Origin: JBKBKN01 sp046294625
GTDB taxonomy: Bacteria > Bacteroidota > Bacteroidia > M30B66
Direction: 5' to 3'
NCBI GenBank assembly: GCA_046294625.1
Contig: JBKBKN010000011.1
Span: 41,080 to 105,079 of the forward strand
Length of the DNA: 64,000 nucleotides
A model generated the notes under the pieces. The model worked only from the letters and a program-made list of their open reading frames with translations, was not told the DNA's origin and did no database searches. The position numbers and the translations under genes are program-made. Below, piece after piece: positions 63,157 through 64,000 of this stretch (positions are counted from its first letter, which is position 1; every line of letters begins with the position of its first letter).

Positions 63157-63839
63157 ATGCAATAGTATTAATCTTAATATTGTTTATATGCCATACAGTT
63201 GAAGCACAAGTTTCTGATTCTTTGCTTTATAAGAAAATGAATTATGTTTCAGTTGGTTATTTGAGAAGCTACTATTCTTTCGGCGATATGTATATTCGAG
63301 AGGTTCCTCAACCAAAACCCAATCAAATTGTTTTAGATACCTCAGTAATTGTTTCAAAACTCAATGGATTAAAAATTGAATCGGGATTTATTCATTCTTT
63401 TCATGAAAAATTTGGTTTTAAATTTGGATTTAGATATATTTTTCAACATTACACCTTTGAACATATTAAACCCATAAATCCGAATTTAATAAGGAGTATT
63501 ACAACTTGGCATTTTGTATCACCAGGATTAAGTGTCTTATATCAATATCATGGAATAGCTTTTGAAGCAGGTTTCAGAGCTAATGTAGTTGCTAAAAACC
63601 GAAGAGTCAGAATATTTAAAGAAAATGAAAGTATTGAAAAAAATCGGGTATCTTATTCATTTTTCCAATATGAATTTGCAACCCATATTCCTCTCATTAG
63701 AAAAGAAAACCATAGAACTTTTTTAAGTTTATCAGTAATTTGTGATGCAGATATTTTCAAAGATAGATCGGGTTATTCGGTATTTTATGCTGCGAGCATA
63801 AAAACGGAAATACCAAAATTGAGACATTGGAAAAAATGA
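63129..63839 (+). CDS. Small barrel-like exported protein
   Basis: A 236-residue protein with a signal peptide (hydrophobic AIVLILILFICHTVEAQ) and a mature part of alternating strands (YVSVGYLRSYYSFGD, FGFKFGFRYIFQHYTFEH, GIAFEAGFRANVVAKNRRV). This fits a small outer-membrane beta-barrel, though it lacks a C-terminal aromatic residue (it ends HWKK). It overlaps the T9SS cargo gene by 28 bases and is very AT-rich. By analogy with SprB and its partner SprF it could help export or anchor the preceding protein, but no PorP/SprF signature was recognised, so this is a guess. Confidence 0.65.
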   Translation: MLQKSNNQLNAIVLILILFICHTVEAQVSDSLLYKKMNYVSVGYLRSYYSFGDMYIREVPQPKPNQIVLDTSVIVSKLNGLKIESGFIHSFHEKFGFKFGFRYIFQHYTFEHIKPINPNLIRSITTWHFVSPGLSVLYQYHGIAFEAGFRANVVAKNRRVRIFKENESIEKNRVSYSFFQYEFATHIPLIRKENHRTFLSLSVICDADIFKDRSGYSVFYAASIKTEIPKLRHWKK

Positions 63840-63885
63840 GTTTTTACCAATTTAAATAGAATTAATCATCAGACGAAAATTAAAA

Positions 63886-64000
63886 TGGAGCATGGAAGGC
63901 AACGAAGGACTTGATGCAGGTATCCATTTTATCGGCACCACCGACAGCACAGCATTGGTATTTCACACAAATTATCAGGAAGCCATTCGGATAGAAGGCG
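63886..64000 (+). repeat. Direct repeat, copy 2: 5'-truncated start of another core/tip module
   Basis: 113 of 115 bases are identical to 60420-60534; the two differences change Ala-Ser to Gly-Ile. The copy is in the same reading frame sense, open to the window edge, but has no signal peptide, promoter or repeats before it: an in-frame stop lies at 63853-63855 and the first ATG is inside the repeat at 63892. It therefore looks like a silent, partial copy rather than a complete gene. Its full extent is beyond the window. Confidence 0.9.

Overview
The window is a chromosomal segment from a Bacteroidota bacterium of the type IX secretion (T9SS) lineage. Evidence: a PorZ homologue, several secreted proteins ending in T9SS type A or gliding-type C-terminal domains, SprB-like repeats, a SusC/SusD pair, an S46 dipeptidyl-peptidase, DUF349, DUF4286 and DUF4292 proteins, and the Bacteroidota -7 promoter motif TAnnTTTG upstream of several genes. 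Species cannot be told from the sequence. No rRNA, tRNA, CRISPR array, insertion sequence or prophage was seen.

Layout. 1-13.7 kb: the 5' part of a surface protein running off the left edge, DUF4286, rsmA, a sensor kinase, a DPP7-type peptidase, a coiled-coil lipoprotein, a DUF349 protein, porZ-recO, an SDR epimerase and a [2Fe-2S] protein. 13.7-21.5 kb: a decayed T9SS cargo remnant, fatty acid desaturase, a T9SS cargo, meaB, an outer-membrane barrel protein, an Lrp/AsnC regulator, proC and a DinB protein. 21.5-28.4 kb: a minus-strand envelope operon (flippase, dut, sugar nucleotidyltransferase, TPR lipoprotein, DUF4292 lipoprotein, EnvC-like M23 protein), the last gene broken by a frameshift. 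28.7-38 kb: enoyl-CoA hydratase, trhO, a stretch of short dispersed repeats, kup, aldehyde dehydrogenase, tilS and pabB. 38-46.4 kb: an alpha-glucan utilisation locus (GH13 enzyme, SusC, SusD, and a T9SS-exported protein with a possible starch-binding domain). 46.6-52 kb: a DUF4442 protein and an uncharacterised barrel plus giant-TPR pair. 52.1-53.9 kb: a sugar aminotransferase and a monotopic phosphoglycosyl transferase.

54-64 kb is a surface-protein region and the most unusual part. A 1661-residue SprB-repeat protein with a two-level repeat is followed by a second SprB-repeat gene. That gene has a nine-G tract inside its signal peptide, placing it out of frame by one base, and a second frame break near 59930. 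Base composition drops sharply within its C-terminal part. Two overlapping AT-rich genes follow, for a T9SS cargo and a small barrel-like protein. At the right edge a near-identical copy (113 of 115 bases) of the module at the core/tip junction begins again, without any 5' gene part. A GC-richer core with AT-rich exchangeable ends, a poly-G switch and a direct-repeat copy together resemble a variable surface-protein locus. Assembly or homopolymer error remains a real alternative for the frame breaks, since the envC-like gene is also broken at a homopolymer.
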